A DNA stretch of 30,043 nucleotides from Bifiguratus adelaidae (taxonomy: Eukaryota > Mucoromycota > Endogonomycetes > Endogonales): contig MVBO01000165.1 of the NCBI GenBank assembly GCA_002261195.1, positions 1 to 30,043 on the forward strand, written 5' to 3'. Each line of letters begins with the position of its first letter. Position 1 is the first letter of the stretch. The position numbers and the translations under genes were made by a program. Of the stretch, positions 9,732-21,400 are shown one piece after another. The notes beneath the pieces were generated by a model. The model was not told the origin of the DNA. It saw only the letters and a list, made by a program, of their open reading frames with translations, and did not search any database.

Positions 9732-12700
9732 ATGACTCTACCAGGAGTCGTGGATACCATCGCGTATGACGTTAGTTCACTGACAGCGTCCTATATCACC
9801 TTTCAGACCAGTCAAGGGCTACATCTACAGCAGCATTCCAGGTCGCAAAATGTACCTTCGGCAGAGAACGATATTGTTGGGCAATTCCAACTTCTCAAGG
9901 TTCGTTGCTTTATACGTTATGGCGTACCAAGGGAATGCACAACTGGCTTTGAGTAATCTAATACGCACTTAGACTATCAAACATCCCAACTTATGTCAAT
10001 ATATCGAGATAATCAAAGGAAAACACGGTACGTAGGCGAACATTGAGAGTGATAGGCAGAGAAAGGGCTCATTTGCACTGACACGCCGCTCAAAGGCCGC
10101 CTTTTCATTGTCTCTGAGCATCATGAATCGTTGCATTTGCAGACAGTAGCGAGTAAAAGGTAAGTTACGCCTGCTACAAAAAAGAATGGCTATTCACCTT
10201 TGGACATCATATTAGTCTAGACGAGCAGCGTGCATATATACGCGACTTTGCCGTTGGATTGTCTCATCTGCACGAGCGTAGAATAGTTGTTGGAGATCTA
10301 CAACCGAAAAAGCTCGTACAAACCCAACAGGTAGTTGGAACTCGGTTTCATCCTCCAGTGCTGACCGTGTTGCGGCATGCAGGGCAAAGTCAAGCTACAA
10401 AATTACGGGCTCATGCATATCACTTTTGGTATGCAGCAAGTCGACTTCAGTATTGGGTATGAAATAAGGACAGCGTATCTGCTGAAATCAAACATTGACG
10501 ATTTCCAGGAATCCAAGGTACTTGGCGCCGGAGTCTCTCGTAGACCAGCAAATAATATCATCCAAGGTAAGGAGAAGATCAAATCCAGAGGTTTAAAGTG
10601 AAAGATGTGGTTGATGGAATGCATAGAGTGATATATGGTCATTCGGCTTGATAGTCATGGAATGGCACCTCGGTCACCAATTTTGGTCTTGCAATCAGCA
10701 AGACGAGATTATATCCGCTGTTCGCTCCCTCAACGATCTGGCGGAACAGGAAGATGGCGACGTGTGGTCACTTGATGAGGTCCAAAACCTTCCTATAACT
10801 CGTCAAGCCCTGCAGATCTTACGCGGTCAGGACGAGTTGTCGGACGAGGAGGCATCCTTGTATGCTTTGCTTCGCCAATGCCTACAATTACGACCAGAAG
10901 ATCGCATACCCTCCAACAAACTCTGGCTGCAACCTTTCCTATTTACAGCATCGGATACTGACACGCACTGGGTTCCTTTCCCAGCCACAATCTCAAGAAG
11001 CATCCAAGATGATGTTGATTTGTCTCTTGATGCAACAGAAGATGAAGTACTTGAATCAAACTCGGCATCTTATCCCAAGGCTTTCTATCTCTGGCAACTT
11101 GCCGGTGGCGATGTTGAAGCTGACGCCTATAAAAGAGGTGTTGTACCAGCAACCGCCTCTATCGAGAAGCTGCCTCGCTTAGTCAGGTTGAACGACATTC
11201 AATATCTCGGGATGGGTTGGGTGGATAGAGGACCCGCTCTGCATGACGACCCCATAATACTGGACATGGCCGAGGTTGAACGACGTTTGCTCACCAATGA
11301 TACCGCACAAGCATCCAGCTTCAACCCTGATATGGACTACTTCATGATACCTGAGGAGAATGACATCAATTTCATAGCGAAGCAAGAACTTATTGTCTCA
11401 CCTGCTGAAAAATCGAGAAACCTGACAACTGATGGCGTGGAGACAGTCGACGCAGATAATCTAGCCGACGGTGTCGACGAAATCAGCTCGTTGACACTGT
11501 ATGATGACAACGTTTCAAGCTCATCTCAGCTTGAGCCATCCAGCAAGTCCGAAATGGATAGTGATCAAGCTTCCATTGCCCCGTCCGTATCTTCAAGATC
11601 GTCTGCTACCGCCCCACGTCTACCGCTGTTTCTCCGCGAGAGGGATGTCGCATACCAGCTGCGTAGGTTCAATCTTTACCGCTCCTTGTTGTCTGAATAT
11701 CCTGCAAGTCGCGACGAAATTATCCAGCATGCAAAAATCGATATATCGCCAATGTTACGCGGAAGCGTGTGGGCAGCCATAATAGGTGTAAATGGGGACC
11801 CAGCGGCTACCTACGATGCCATTGACAAGGAATCGCCCGATGCCATAGATCGACAGGTAAGCGATGGCAATACACTCTAGTGCTGTGATTCACCAATGCT
11901 TTCGACAACGTCTAGATTGATGTTGGTAAGTTTGCGGAGTAATTTATCATAGTCGCGGAGCTAATGCTTGCCAAAAAGATGTTCCCCGATGTCACCAATA
12001 TAATCCACTGCTGGCATCTTCTGCTGGCCACCAGAAGTTGCGGAGGCTCCTAAAGGCATGGGTGGTGTCAAATCCTCATCTCGTCTATTGGCAAGGTAGG
12101 GCATCCTATCCGATATGCAATCTATTAACACTTTCATTCAGGCCTGGATTCCCTATGCGCTCCTTTTCTCGCTCTCAATTTCAACGATGAAGCGCTTGCT
12201 TTTGCATCTCTTCAACTATTCGTGCCGCGCTTCCTTTCCAACTTCTTCTTGCCCGATAATGCACCTGTCATTCAAGAATTTCTCGCCGTTTTCCGCCACC
12301 TCCTTAGCTTCCATGACCCCGATCTTTCTACACATCTTGACCTAATAGGGTTTAATCCCGAGCTCTATGCAATCCCATGGTTTCTAACACTGTTCACTCG
12401 TAGGTATTGGTGCAGTATAATCAATTTATACTAACATTTGTGTTTTTTTCTTCGACAGATGTGTTCCCGCTCCATCGCATCTATCACTTATGGGACAAAC
12501 TGCTCGTTGGCCCTTCATCCTTACCCTTGTTTGCCGGTATTGCAATTTTACGTCAGATTCGCGATCTGATACTCGGCTCCGAATTCAATGATTGTATCGT
12601 GCTCTTCTCCGAAGGATTTCCGGAGGTTGACATTGAGCGCTGTGTATCGTCGGCAATCAGTATGTGCAAATTAACGCCCACAAGTCTTCTCTACAGAGTC

Positions 12701-13419
12701 TACGATGATACAGCGATGTCTCAAAGGAATCGTGCGACTGGCTCGGCTTATGATCAGCCGGAGGAAGCGGATGCTAATGTAGGTGACGTATTTATTTGAT
12801 AATATTCCTAAGCGATCATGAACAGGACGCACATTGGTGGAAACAGCCGATCAGCTTAGAGCAGAAAAAGAAGGAATTGGCTCCGCGCGTATCTTTGGAA
12901 GACTTCGTGGTTGTCCAGCCAGCGGCAGTTGTCCTTGACGTGCGTAGTCAGGAAGAGTGAGTGTGCCAAAGTACCGACATCGATTGGCTCAAGGACTTTG
13001 ATAGGTTTAATCGTGGCCATTTGCCGTCATCGATAAACGTCCAACCCTCGCAGTTGCCTCATTATGCACCATTCTTGAAGAAAATGGGCAAGAAGTATCA
13101 TGTCGTGCTCTCCGATCGAAATGATGATGGTCCGGAGGTACGTTCTAACGCGGCGGTACCCAATGCCTAGCAGTAATTAATCCATCCATAGTTTGCAGGT
13201 GAACTGGTACGTTCATCCCTTCCACGAGTCATGTATCTCAACGGAGGCATGGATGTGATACGGACTTCGAACGAAGGGAACGCTATCCCAACTTGCACGC
13301 TTTGCACATGTCGACCTCTTCGGCAAACGACGCCAAAACACCGTGGAAAGGGCTCAGAGCCTCCTTTCACGATGTGGAAATGCAAGACGCCTATTCCGAC
13401 CGCTCAGCCATCTACATAG
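9732..13419 (+). CDS. TBCK: TBCK: pseudokinase, TBC (Rab-GAP) and rhodanese-like protein
   Basis: TBCK is a large cytosolic/endosomal protein linked in animals to Rab5 vesicles, mRNA transport (FERRY complex) and mTOR signalling. Fourteen exons give 986 residues with all phases closing. Residues about 45-290 are a kinase fold with dead motifs: the HRD region reads [11 protein letters not shown] and the DFG position reads NYG ([11 protein letters not shown]), followed by YLAPESL and [12 protein letters not shown]. The TBC domain (about 520-790) keeps both GAP fingers: IDVDVPRC (Arg595) and [14 protein letters not shown] (Gln630); later marks are [19 protein letters not shown] and [11 protein letters not shown] rhodanese-like domain (about 850-940: [20 protein letters not shown]) has Ser, not Cys, in its catalytic loop ([10 protein letters not shown]). 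A 10-nt microexon (11916-11925) codes IDV. Its Rab target is unknown. Confidence 0.93.
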
Positions 13420-13587
13420 TAGTTTCTCGGATTCATTTGGTGGCTATGTAACATTAAATGCGATAGAACGTGTCCCGTATATAGAGGGAGATTGAATGTC
13501 AGATGACAGCTTTAGGGCCAATACGCTGCTCCTTTGGACAATGATTGAGTATTTGAGTGATCGAACGATCTTTTTATATACACATTT

Positions 13588-15411
13588 CTAATGCTTTAGA
13601 GCTTGAGCGTAGCTAAATTGTACATTGGACATGCTTGCCGAGTCGTGGACTTCATCAGAATCAGGCATCTTTGCATTGGCTTGGGTGAGGACGGGAAAAT
13701 CGCTTTCTGAAACGAAATTGACGAACGTATTGGACACTCCATCGGACGGCGAGATTTGCAGAGCGCGATCAAACAAGGCAGCGAAGGATGTTTCCTGGCT
13801 TTCGGTGCACAAGGACGTTTCGTCTGTCGAGAGCGAGCGTGACAGATCCTCACTGGAGGTAAAGCTCTGAGAATCGGTCGCTTGTTCTTGGACATGATAC
13901 GACGTGAGCATGGCAGGATTGAAATGCGACACGTTGCTGTTCATTTCTGGAACATCTGTGTTCGTCCAATGATGAGATATTGAGCTTCGCTGTGACCCTG
14001 GTACTGTCCCTTGGTAGGAATTGGGCTCTTCTCCCGCGTCACTATGCATGACCGAATGGCTGCATGCTGGATGATCTTCAGATTCGAACCTGCTTGCATC
14101 TCCTCGGCTGCCGTGCCCGCTTGCAACCATGAGCTGGCGCGACTGTCGAATGGAATTATTGAGTGACTTTGCTGTCGAGTGTTGACCATCAACAGAACGC
14201 CGTCGCGCAGGCTCGGCTTCTTCACTGTAATTCCACCGTGATGGAGTTTGCTCACTCTTAGACCTCACACGCACAAAGGGACCGTCTTTGATGACCTGAT
14301 GGTCCGAATCAACATGGACATTATTCACGTCGAATCGCTTGGCAATGTTGTGCGATCGGCTTCTTCGAGGTTTTGGACCTTTTTGCTTCGGCCGAATGGA
14401 ATGCGCATCACATGGCGAATATGGATCGGCTACGAACGCCAAGTAATTAAACGGCATGGAAGGGTTGGGTGTCAACGCGAGATGAGGATAGTATATCGCT
14501 TCGTACTCAGAAGACACTCCGTCATTAGGTTGAGCATCGGTTGCCGATTTGACGATCACTTGTTGTCCAAGGATGTTGCGTTGGCTCATCCGGTCTAATA
14601 TCGCCCTTGCCTCCGATGATGTGGGGAATGATAGGTGCACCGTCTTTGTTAGACGGCTTTCGATGGCTGGATCTAATATTTGCTGACCAAGGTCGGACGC
14701 TATAGTCTTGATCTCGGATAAAATATCCTACATTGGGTGTGATAAGAATACTCCATCTTGCGCTAAATTCAGGACACATACCTTATCTTTCACCGACGGG
14801 TCTATATTGGACAGTCTTATCGTTGTGGAAGCATTTGCCGCCGCAGTACTGTCGGAGTTTTGGGCATCCACATGCATCACATTCGCCTCCAAAGCAAACG
14901 CTGTTGCGTGAGTCGCCTCCTCCAAATATATCCGCGGATCGGACGACACGAGCTGAAAGAGTGATGCCCTCGCCGCCGGTTGATGACTCAATTCCGGCCA
15001 TACGGCGCGCAACCAAGGATGATCCACAAATGCATCCCAGGACATGCTTGTTCCTGAGATGCCTTAGTCAAGACCAGTTGCTTTCCGCCATACCGACAAC
15101 GTACCTGCATGTCCGTGGGGCCACAATATGGTATCTATCAGAACATAAACGGCTTCAATGAAAGCGCGGCTCTTGATGGATCGGCTCATACAGACACAAG
15201 ACTGGCCTTGTTGTAGAGAAGGTTCTGGTCGATGAATCGATGGGCCGTTCGTTTCCGCTGGTAGGCTGTGGTCGGTAGACTCTGTAGGGTTTGTAAAGGA
15301 CCCTGATGGGCTAGTGGGGAAAGGTGGCATCTCTGGATGCAAACGATGCGCCTTCTTGGAAGCGTGCGGATTAGATGTATGGATGCGGGACCGATGATGT
15401 GGCGAACTCAT
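13588..15411 (-). CDS. Unrecognised protein with RRM-like segment and Ser-rich tail
   Basis: I do not recognise this gene beyond one region. Three exons (15411-15105, 15062-14782, 14727-13588) give 575 residues. Residues 1-75 are Ser/Pro/His-rich and basic. About 80-130 is a predicted folded part (AFIEAVYVLIDTILWPHG, then MSWDAFVDHPWLRAVWPELS). Residues about 180-255 have the strand-helix order of an RRM: TIRLSNIDPSVKDKDIL, then TKTVHLSFPTSSEARAILDR and ILGQQVIVKS. The RNP1 aromatics are weak. A nuclear-signal-like run of basic residues (RPKQKGPKPRRSRSH) follows, then a long polar Ser/Glu/Gln-rich tail likely to be disordered. An RNA-binding regulator is the best guess. It converges on TBCK with stops 168 bp apart. 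The gene is well supported; the role is not. Confidence 0.7.
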
Positions 15412-16002
15412 GGGGGTTCAAATGGTAATGTTGTAAGATGAAAAAGGAGGCTTAAAAGTTCGAGTGCTGTGAACGATGAGATGCCAGGTTCCAGGAAGCT
15501 AGCGTAGGGTAGCGAAAATAGACGTACAGGGTGCAGGAACGCAAAAGTTTATCCAGACAATGGCATTTCGGGATGCAACGTGGATAAGGAAGTAAGCCCG
15601 AAACCTGTGGCAAAAAAGGGGTCAGCTATGAGGTCAACGTCAAAACTCGTTGACCTACAGAGCGTCAGTGACGTTTCGAATAGAGAGGTGTAGTTCGTAG
15701 CCAATAAAGAAAAAAAGTCTACACTTCAATGATGGGATAAAACGCACACAAGGAAGCTAAATGTGACGCTTCAATATATCAGACAGCGCAGACTCAACGT
15801 GGGATGTCGAGGACAAGCTCAAGGGACCAAGAGCTACGCAAGGAAAGAGAGGAACGGCTAAACCCAAGTGGAGCACTCCACACGACACGTGCGAACCTGT
15901 AGGGGAAAACGCGGAAACCACTCTATCACCGGTGTACAAAAAAAGCCTGTGAGCTCTCCGGGGAGGAATTGATGGTTGGAGGGTATCTTTTAGGTTATCA
16001 TC
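15412..16002. other. Intergenic: upstream of the RRM-like gene, downstream of the F-box gene
   Basis: 591 bp between the start of the RRM-like gene and the stop of the F-box gene, both minus. A minus frame at 15757-15939 has no family resemblance. I see no RNA gene or repeat. Confidence 0.5.
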
Positions 16003-17458
16003 TTATAATGAAAGGTATCCTTGTAAACTAACAAGCAGTCGTTGTTCGGGTTTGATCGGCATGTCGAAGCGACCTTTGAATTGCCCGCCAGAAAGTGTAA
16101 AATTGTGAATAGAAGGAAGATGTGTGATAGAGTCGTGGACCCGAGTCAGTGTTCCTGGAAAGGACATGCTGGAGTAGGTGTTCGTTTCGTAGGACAGAGT
16201 TTTGAGATTGGGAAATAGGCTCAAGATTAGGTCAAAGGAGGTCATATGTAGGGGTGCGCAAGTGTACTTGCTGATGGAAAGATGTCGCAGTCGTGGAAGG
16301 GAGGTTGTGGAGCTTCGACGTCGGTAGGGGTGATAGGTTAATGTCTTGCTGCGTCGAGGTTTTGTGGCTAGTCTGTGTAACATAAGATCATTGAAACAGT
16401 GAATATCATCGAGATCAACATGTTCCAAAGTGGGATGGGTGCATAATAGGTCCCAGAGCGTGGAAGCGCTGATTCCGTGGCCAGTGGATCTGCCGCTTTC
16501 GGACAGCCACGGGATCTGAGTATTTTCTTGCGTAAGCGATGGGGCAAATGGTTGGGGTAATGGTTCCTGGGCGACGGTCAGGTGGCGTAGCTGCGGCCAG
16601 CCCTTGAGAATCGTGCGCAAGACGCTGTCGTTCATGGCAAGATGATGGCCTGCAAAGACACGCATGTCCGGGCAACTGGCGACGATGGCACGGAGCACCT
16701 CTTCATTTCCGAGACCGATATCGCCATTATCACGATAGAAAATCTCTTGAAGATGCCGGCCGTAGCGAATGATACTAAAGACCAGATCCGTAGACTCGAA
16801 GTCTAGGCGACAACCCGTGATGGACAGAGAAGCCAGCGTCGACTGATTTGCCTCCATAAGTCTGGTAAGACCCAGAGACAGTTGTTCATGCAGATTGAAT
16901 TCTCTCTTGCAATACTCTTTTTTCCGACCTTCTGGCCGTAGGCTTGTGATATGCGCGTGCATAGGCAGCACCTGGTGAGATGGCGCCAAATGATGAATCT
17001 CCACAAATGTGTCTTGGAGAAAAGTCGAATGACAATCCGAGAGGGATAGAGATTTGACGCGGTTGCATTTTGAAGCCAGTTGGTTCAATAGTTTGACAAG
17101 AGAGCCAAACTCCAGTCGGTTGATATGGATATCTTGCCATAAACTACCCGTCCATACCACTTGATAAAGGGCACGACAAGTGCTACGGTAAGACAATGGG
17201 GTGAGTGGGCGAGATCTATAATTACACGTGCAGCCCCTTGTACGAAACCGCAACTTACCTTGCTAAGGCATATCTGTCCTTGAGGCCCAGCCGAGCGATA
17301 ACGTCCATCAAGACCATCTCTGGAAGACTCGCCAGGCTGGACGGTAAGCTCTCATCCTCAATGGGAGGCGTAGATGGAGGTGTCAAGTACTCTGTCGCCG
17401 CTAGTGCGATGCGTTCCTTGATGCAGTCCGCAACACCACACAAGTCCTTGTGCACCAT
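16003..17458 (-). CDS. F-box protein with leucine-rich C-terminal region
   Basis: This is likely a substrate adaptor of an SCF ubiquitin ligase. The F-box lies across the single clear intron: SLPEMVLMDVIARLGLKDRY in exon 1 joins ALASTCRALYQVVWTGSLW in exon 2. I chose acceptor 17183 (intron 17183-17258) because it gives an unbroken F-box; a nearer acceptor would insert 11 residues. Exons 17458-17259 and 17182-16003 give 459 residues. The body holds irregular leucine-rich units such as VKSLSLSDC, LASLSITGC, LRHLTVAQE, LEHVDLDDI and LRHLSISKY, as in fungal F-box/LRR proteins. Start choice is uncertain: ATG 17458 is the first in this exon, but the frame stays open to 17470, where a CAATAG acceptor could join an upstream ATG at 17640-17638 through a 167-nt intron. 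Substrate is unknown. Confidence 0.82.
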
Positions 17459-18470
17459 AATGACGATCACCTATTGATTAAATGACAGAAGCAAATCATA
17501 CAGGCATCAATGCGAACAGCAATTGGGCAGGCAACTATATGACGGACGCGCCAGAAAAAGAACACGGGAGGACAAGAAAGGGGTGGAGAAGCGAGACAGA
17601 CGAGATGAAAAGGAGAAACCCCAAGTAACAGACTTACCATTTCTCACTGAACAAGCCGAAACCTCATATCATAATTTTAGATTCAGCTAAACTGGCGCAC
17701 TGTTTTTACTTTGTCACACTCGAAGTGAAAGCTTTCATGGCATGGATTCATTCTGGAACAGGATGGACAGCTCATACGATACACAGACGTTGATTGTGCT
17801 ACTGTGGCGGGAGAGTTAGCTATAACCCCCCCGCCCCCTGAAAGCCATTGAATATGCAATAATAGTTGAAACTGAGACACATCATTGGCTCAACAAATAT
17901 ACCACAAAACGAAATGGCACTGAAACAATTGTTTGGGCTTCGGTTTCTTGTGTTTGATTTGGGTGTGGAGGAAGGCCACACTCGGACAGATCAGCACATG
18001 TTATTGGCTTGTAGGCGGTCTCTCAGTGCCGTTTTATGGTCCAACGTCTCCAGTGAAAGAGATGAGAGTGCTAAGGTGTCTAAAATTTTCTGGGTATGTA
18101 CATCATAATTTAATGTCGGGATGAGAATGGCCGTCGGTTCACATAAGCCCAGTCAAAGCAGGATGAGAGGCTTGATCCAAAGCTAGCTACAAGGAACGGA
18201 TGGTGACGATCCGATGGGCCATGGAGCCGGGCATGATGATCCTTAGGGAGAAAATTGTACGGATCATGATGAGAAAGCGAGTCTGGTAGAACACAAACTG
18301 AAACATGGGTGAACCTCTTTGTGCGACACGGCAAAACCGCTTCCAGGGGGGGGCTTGCTCGTCGCCATCTACGGGAAACGGATCGCGGCGATCATATTTT
18401 CCTATTAAGGCAAGAGACTGCGCCTTTCTCTCATTTTTACGCGAAACGGGTGACTTTTTGCGCGCGTAGC
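17459..18470. promoter_or_regulatory. Divergent region between F-box gene and RAD50
   Basis: About 1 kb between divergent starts. The F-box side (17471-17637) looks like a 5' intron: GTAAGT next to an ATG, a pyrimidine-rich body and a CAATAG acceptor on the minus strand. The middle holds a C7-G-C5 tract (17826-17838) and a G8 tract (18346-18353). The RAD50 side has ACGCGAAA (18439-18446) and TTTTTGCGCGCG (18455-18466). Short open frames here (17683-17880 minus, 17866-18108 plus) lack ATG starts or family resemblance. Confidence 0.5.
18439..18446. promoter_or_regulatory. MBF/E2F-like element (ACGCGAAA) upstream of RAD50
   Basis: ACGCGAAA lies 25-32 bp upstream of the RAD50 ATG, followed by TTTTTGCGCGCG. 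ACGCGNA-type sites are bound by MBF, and TTT(G/C)GCGC by E2F-class factors, both linked to S-phase and DNA-repair genes. This is motif evidence only. Confidence 0.35.
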
Positions 18471-21400
18471 ATGTCATCGATAGAGAAGCTCTTGATACGC
18501 GGTATTCGGTCCTATGATCCCAATAGCAGCAATGTCATTGAATTTTACTCTCCTTTAACGCTCATTGTTGGTCACAATGGCTCGGGAAAAACGGCAAGTG
18601 CATAGTGTTTGCCGAAATGTCCAGCGGTGACTGATGCTGCCTGCATTCTCAGACCATCATTGAATGTTTGAAATATGCGACCACTGGGGACATGCCACCG
18701 AACTCCAAAGGCGGTGCGTTCATCTACGACCCAAAGGTACGTTGATTCATTGTGCTGTGGTCCTGTTCTTTGCTTACCGACAAAACTGTCTCCTCGGATG
18801 GGTGCAGGTTGCGCGAGAATCGGAGGTGAAAGCTCAGATCAAGCTCAAATTCAAATCGGTGGTTGGAAGACAGATGGTGTGCACTCGTTCTCTACAAGTC
18901 ACTCAGACGAAATCCAAGATTACTTCCAAGAAGACCGAGAATATGCTACATGCGAAAGATCCGGATTCCGGAGAGGTAATACTGCAATATATGCTTCGAA
19001 ATGTACTCTTGAAGGCTAATTTGGACGGAAATCCGCACAGTCTGTGACCATGCTGAACAAGTGCGCAGATCTAGATCAAGATATCCCGCTTCATCTTGGC
19101 GTCACGCGAGCAATCTTGGACAATGTCATTTTTTGCCATCAGGAGGATGCCAATTGGTAAGCTCATCTGTGTTGACTCCTGTCGATCTCAGACACGACGT
19201 TTGTTCAGGCCGCTATCAGAACCATCGGTACTCAAGAAGAAATTCGATGATATTTTTGCGTCCACAAAGTATGTTAAAAGAATGTCAGGGCGTGCCGGAT
19301 TAACTTGCTCTGCAGGTACACGAAAGCCATCGAGCATATCAACTCTATTAGAAAAGATCAACGTGCGGAAATGGCTGTGGACAAGAACGAGCTGGAACAT
19401 CTGGAAACGGACAAGGAACGAGCCAAGAACGTAAGGATAGATCGGCAATGAGTGAAGAGTCGCACTCATGCATGATCAGGTACGAATCTCGATAGGACAA
19501 ACAGAGCAACAACGTCAGGAATATAAGCAGACCATTGAAAAGTTCGACATTGAGATTGAACAGGCCGAGATAAGACTGATAGAGCTAAAAGATCAAATGG
19601 ATGGTATATCCGCCACCGAGATTGAAATTGTTCGCCTCGAGAGCTCTATACAGGACGATCTTAGGAGAATGGACAATGTATCTGCTGATATGGAGCTTAT
19701 GCAAGGTAAGTTGTGAGACTGGGGTGGCAGACGCTATCTCCAATTGTCGATTGATGAAATTATTTGCAGAGTCAACGGAAGAACTTGAAGAAATGCGATT
19801 GAATATGCAGGAGAAACTCGACTCACAGCAAGAGCAACATGACTCTCTACAAAGGAGAATTGACTTGGTGACTGGGAGATTGCAAGGGTATCGCAAAGAT
19901 TTGAGTGACCAGCAAGGAGAGATCGCCGCTCAAAAATATGCCGAGGAGGTAAGCACTGAGATTGTAGATTTGCATATGTCCTGTCTTATACTCAAAACGC
20001 CACTCGCAGACGCATGCGAAGCAATTGGAAGCGCGAAATGAGGACATCAAGACGTTGAGCCGACAGTATCAAATCTCCGGGTTTATAAGCGCGAACCTTT
20101 CGCAAGAAAAGAGTAGCCAGTTCTTCGAGGCCCTGGATACTTATTATCTGGAACAACAGGCTTCTTTACATGCCATGCAGGTACGTGAGGGAAAAAGACA
20201 TGTACATTGTACCAAAGCCAATCACCTTCTGCATAGCAACGGCATCGCATCGAAAGAGAGAAGCTGATTGATCGTGAAACGCAACTCAAATCCTCTATAG
20301 AGGTTTCTGAGAGGGAGAAGCGGAGTCAAACTAACCGCAAGGTACGTATCCGTCAGGGGCTCAGTCACATATGGTCGCTCACTATTGTTCACAGAATATT
20401 GCTGTAAGGGAAATTGCCGATTTGTCGACCCGCTTGAACACTCTCAAAGCATCCTCTGAAGGCTTTGAACAAATCAAAGACGAATACAATCATTCTGTAA
20501 GTCAATGAGGGAGTTTATCGACCTGTCAAGTTCCTAACCTTCATCTGATTGCAGGCAGCTGCGCTTGAGGAAGAAGAGGAGCGAGTGCAACAGAGACAAC
20601 TACCGCACAAAATCTCTGAGAATATTGATAAGCTTACTCGTGTGGATACGCACTTGAGCGATCTGCAATCCGAAATTGCCAAAGCGAGCTCAGTGAGCAA
20701 TATTCTTGCCATCAGAAGACGGGAATATGACGAAAAGGAGCGCCAGCTCAAGCAACTGTAAGGCGCATCTATTCCGTGACATGTATGTTTGCCTAACTTT
20801 TACGTAGTACGGAGAAGGTGCAGTCACCCTTTGAGGAGCTTACTGGTGACAAATGCGATAGCAAATGGGTCAAGTCTCGGCTTGACGAAGCCATCAGGTT
20901 TGTCCGGATGACTCTTGACCAACGTATTTTCCTGACCTCAACGTTTCTGCTATTTTCTGTAGCCGAAAGCAACGAGAGGTCGACTTTGCAAAGAGCACTG
21001 TGAATGACATCGACAAAGAGCTGTCAGCTCTGCGGTCGCGCTTGTCTGTTAGCGAGGATCAATGCACGAAAAAGACGGCCGAAGTCGAACAGGTTCAATC
21101 TCACTTATCTGAGCTATGTGGGGAGCGCTCGCTTCCCGAAGTATTGAAGGATGTTGTTCAAGAGCTTCAAGACGCGCGAGAGTATGTTTAATCCATTGCT
21201 TGCGTGTAATTAGAGACTGACGTCCGGTATCTCAGACAATATTCCACTATCGACAGTACCAAGCTTCTTTACACAAAGTACAAGACAAAAGCCGGCGCAG
21301 ATAAGAAATGTCCATTGTGTACCAGGAAATTCGCCAAAAACGATGAACTCGAAGAGTTTCTGCGAAAAGTGGGTTGCTTTGCAGCAATAGCCCTACTCAT

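Noticed and set aside
17683-17880. Minus-strand 65-codon frame with a CPSC motif
   Set aside because: It starts with GTG, not ATG, has low-complexity Gly codons from the C tract, and resembles no family.
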